From Phormidesmis priestleyi (GTDB lineage Bacteria > Cyanobacteriota > Cyanobacteriia > Phormidesmidales > Phormidesmidaceae): a stretch of 6,784 nucleotides of DNA. The first letter of the stretch is position 1, and every line of letters begins with the position of its first letter. The notes below the pieces were generated by a model that saw only the letters and a list, made by a program, of their open reading frames with translations, searched no databases and was not told the DNA's origin. Of this stretch, positions 4,919-6,784 are shown piece by piece. The stretch spans positions 22,889 through 29,672 of the forward strand of contig QBMP01000008.1 in NCBI GenBank assembly GCA_003242115.1, read 5' to 3'. The position numbers and the translations under genes are program-made.

Positions 4919-6106
4919 ATGCGCAGCGTCGCCGATATCAACGACAAAATCCGCCAGGGCAAAGCCACCGTATGGACTATCACCGAAGCCAAGGCTCGAA
5001 TCGCAGAGATCGGTATCGCTCAAGCCAGTAAAACCGTCGATGTGATTACGACCGGCACCTTCGAGCCGATGGAAGGATCAGGGGCAATGCTCAACTTAGG
5101 GCATACCGACCCCCCGATTAAAATCGTTGAATGCCATCTCAATGGGGTGCTGGCCTATGCGGGCTTTGGGGCGGTGGATCTGTACATTGGAGCTGGGCAA
5201 ATGGCCACGCCTGGGCGCGATGGTGAAAGTGAAGACTACGGCGGCGGCCATGTGATTGCTGACTTGATTGCGGATAAGCCGGTGGCGCTGAGCGCGACTG
5301 GACAAGTAACGGACTGCTATCCACGCGCTAGCCTCACGACGACGATTACGCGCGATCGCATCAATCAGTTCTACCTTTTTAACCCCCGTAATCTCTACCA
5401 AAACTTTATTGTCGGGGTGAATGGCGGCGATCGCCCTCTTGCCACCTACCTGGGCCCCTTACAGCCCCGCCTGGGCAATGCCGTTTATGCCAACAGCGGT
5501 GCGCTCTCGCCGCTGCTTAACGACCCCGACATCGAGACTATTGGCATCGGCACTCGGATTTTGCTCGGCGGCGGTGAAGGCTACATCGCTTGGGAAGGCA
5601 CCCAGCACTTTCCGCTCCAGCGCCGTCTGCCTAACCGCACGCCGGTCGGGCCAGCTGCCACCCTAGCTCTCATTGGCGATGCCAAGCGGATGGACGCTCA
5701 TTGGGTACGCGGCTGCTATTTTCAGGGCTATGGCGCTTCAATCATGCTCGGCATCGGTATCCCCATTCCGATTCTGAATGAAGAAGTGATGGCCCGCTGT
5801 GCGATTAGCGACGCTGATTTGGTTGCGCCAGTGGTCGATTTTTCGATTCCAAGGCGGGTGCGGCCTACTTTTGGCTTGGTCAGCTACGCTCAGCTCAAGT
5901 CGGGCAAAATCCTGCTGGACGGTAAGCCGGTTCGGACTGCGCCTTTGTCGAGCCTACATTTCGCTCAGCAGGTCGCCCTAGATCTCAAGCAGCGCATCGA
6001 GTCTAGCGAGTTTGAGCTGAGTGCTCCAGTCGCTGCTTTGCCTACCGATACCCGCTTTATTCCGCAAGATAGCTGGGGGCCACCTTTGGATATGCGGCAA
6101 TTTTGA
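4919..6106 (+). CDS. DUF39 / HcyBio-domain homocysteine biosynthesis protein
   Basis: The 395-residue protein is a DUF39 (HcyBio, COG1900) member along nearly its whole length. Recognisable family stretches are KTVDVITTGTFEPM (38-51), GAMLNLGHTDPPIK (55-68), AYAGFGAVDLYIGAGQ (79-94), YGGGHVIADLIA (107-118), TDCYPR (131-136), TRDRINQFYLFNPRNLYQN (144-162) and ILLGGGEGYIAWEGTQH (214-230). In methanogens the homologue works with a ferredoxin-type partner to build homocysteine from aspartate semialdehyde and sulfide. Here there is no CBS or ferredoxin domain and no partner gene nearby. Cysteines are C72, C133, C266 and C294; at the usual 'CSSG'-like position the sequence reads MEGSG (51-55). Cytosolic; no signal or membrane segment. 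The ATG has no clear ribosome-binding site. It may share a transcript with ribBA. Family assignment is firm; the reaction in cyanobacteria is not established from sequence. Confidence 0.9.
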   Translation: MRSVADINDKIRQGKATVWTITEAKARIAEIGIAQASKTVDVITTGTFEPMEGSGAMLNLGHTDPPIKIVECHLNGVLAYAGFGAVDLYIGAGQMATPGRDGESEDYGGGHVIADLIADKPVALSATGQVTDCYPRASLTTTITRDRINQFYLFNPRNLYQNFIVGVNGGDRPLATYLGPLQPRLGNAVYANSGALSPLLNDPDIETIGIGTRILLGGGEGYIAWEGTQHFPLQRRLPNRTPVGPAATLALIGDAKRMDAHWVRGCYFQGYGASIMLGIGIPIPILNEEVMARCAISDADLVAPVVDFSIPRRVRPTFGLVSYAQLKSGKILLDGKPVRTAPLSSLHFAQQVALDLKQRIESSEFELSAPVAALPTDTRFIPQDSWGPPLDMRQF

Positions 6107-6138
6107 GCAGGATTGACGGATTTATTCGAGCGATCGTC

Positions 6139-6784
6139 TTAACTGTCAGATGCGGTTGCCGGGTTAGCTTTTTGACTACCAGCGGCACTGATGACTGAAT
6201 CGTGGGCTGCTGAGCTACTAGCGGCTGGGAAGTCAGCGGCTGGCGGATTCTCTGATTTTGATTTGGGCTTTGGTTTAGGCGCACTGGCAGCGGATCTTGG
6301 CTTGCTGGTTGCCGGACGGCGGCGCTTGCCGGGATCTCGATCATTTGTAGACTTTTTCTTGGGCGGCACTACCGCAACTTGAGTGCTGTCTATCAGCACC
6401 AGTTGGCCGTCTTGACGCTGAACTTTTAAATCCCAAAAGTAGCCCATCGCCCGACCGTTGAGCTGACCGCTTACCAGCAGCTTAAAAGGGCGTTTGGGCT
6501 TGACCTTTTCAGACTTGCTCTTTTGGACGATATTGACCACGATTTCGCTTTTGTCTTCAGCGTATTTGGCAATTTCGCCTCGGATAGAAAAGATATCACA
6601 GAGCTTAGTGGCCTCGGCTGTAGAAAGATATTGAGGCTGATCATTAGCAATATCAGCTGATGCCTCGGCTAGATTAGCCGATGGCTCTGCGACGGCATTT
6701 GAGCTGTCTGCGATCGCATCTGCGTTTGCGTTCAGAGTTTCTGGCTCCCAGACGCCCACGATTTGAACATGGAGCGCGGGGATA
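6139..6784 (-). CDS. Hypothetical protein with low-complexity ends (5' end probably outside window)
   Basis: I do not recognise this gene. The frame is open from the TAA (complement of 6139-6141) to the right edge. A GTG (complement of 6757-6759) would give 206 residues but has no ribosome-binding site. The frame continues upstream as IPALHVQI before VGVWEPE, so the real start may lie outside. From the GTG: residues 10-40 are Ala/Asp/Asn-rich linker, 42-132 a compact domain with a predicted helix (YLSTAEATKLCDIFSI) and beta-like segments (EIVVNIVQ, FKLLVSGQL, GQLVLIDSTQVAVV). Residues 134-170 are a strongly basic Lys/Pro/Ser tail (KKK, GKRRRP, PKPKPKSKS), and the rest is Ala/Ser-rich. The basic tail suggests nucleic-acid or ribosome contact, but this is inference. 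It converges on the DUF39 gene, 32 bp apart, with no clear terminator between. Confidence 0.7.
   Translation of the reverse strand, partial: IPALHVQIVGVWEPETLNANADAIADSSNAVAEPSANLAEASADIANDQPQYLSTAEATKLCDIFSIRGEIAKYAEDKSEIVVNIVQKSKSEKVKPKRPFKLLVSGQLNGRAMGYFWDLKVQRQDGQLVLIDSTQVAVVPPKKKSTNDRDPGKRRRPATSKPRSAASAPKPKPKSKSENPPAADFPAASSSAAHDSVISAAGSQKANPATASDS

Noticed and set aside
5096..5401. 101-codon minus-strand ORF inside the DUF39 gene
   Set aside because: Antisense to conserved DUF39 motifs; no independent support.
6191..6382. Plus-strand ORF opposite the low-complexity tail at the right edge
   Set aside because: Its Gly/Ala/Leu-rich content is the mirror of the Ala/Ser/Pro/Lys tail on the minus strand.
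1..6784. CRISPR array, defence island or mobile element
   Set aside because: No regularly spaced direct repeats with unique spacers, no transposase, integrase or terminal inverted repeats were seen; the short arrays found are tandem and minisatellite-like.

Overview
The window is chromosomal DNA from a cyanobacterium. Three things show this. A 31-codon psaM gene (photosystem I subunit XII) is present. The octamer GCGATCGC (HIP1) occurs about eight times in 6.8 kb, where about 0.1 is expected by chance. The ribBA and DUF39 genes have cyanobacterial forms. Genus cannot be fixed from the sequence alone. I see no insertion sequence, prophage, CRISPR array, tRNA or rRNA; this looks like ordinary core-genome territory with unusual non-coding decoration.

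Layout, left to right. On the minus strand, the first 191 codons of an RNase II/R-family exoribonuclease run off the left edge (1-574). A 163-bp gap follows, holding tandem repeats and a consensus -35 hexamer. Next is phoU (738-1628, minus), with an N-terminal extension of about 80 residues. A 395-bp divergent intergenic region (1629-2023) separates phoU from psaM (2024-2119, plus), which ends in a clear intrinsic terminator. After about 300 bp without a gene come three plus-strand genes: a small single-pass membrane protein with FtsB/DivIC-like topology (2422-2895), the bifunctional riboflavin gene ribBA (2978-4846), and a DUF39/HcyBio 'homocysteine biosynthesis' protein (4919-6106). A convergent minus-strand gene of unknown function with low-complexity ends (6139 to the right edge) closes the window.

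Functions in the window are RNA turnover, phosphate-sensing control, photosystem I assembly, probable envelope or division work, riboflavin precursor synthesis, and possibly sulfur assimilation into homocysteine. They do not form one obvious pathway. The ribBA-DUF39 pair (72-bp gap, no visible terminator) could be one transcript.

No convincing new multi-gene system is visible. The points most worth following up are the methanogen-type homocysteine protein in an oxygenic phototroph (with a possible missing cysteine), the FtsB-like protein, a perfect 10-bp inverted repeat just before the ribBA ribosome-binding site, an in-frame Leu-Asn-Gln minisatellite at the RibBA N terminus, and a 13-bp tandem repeat that begins on the ribBA stop codon.
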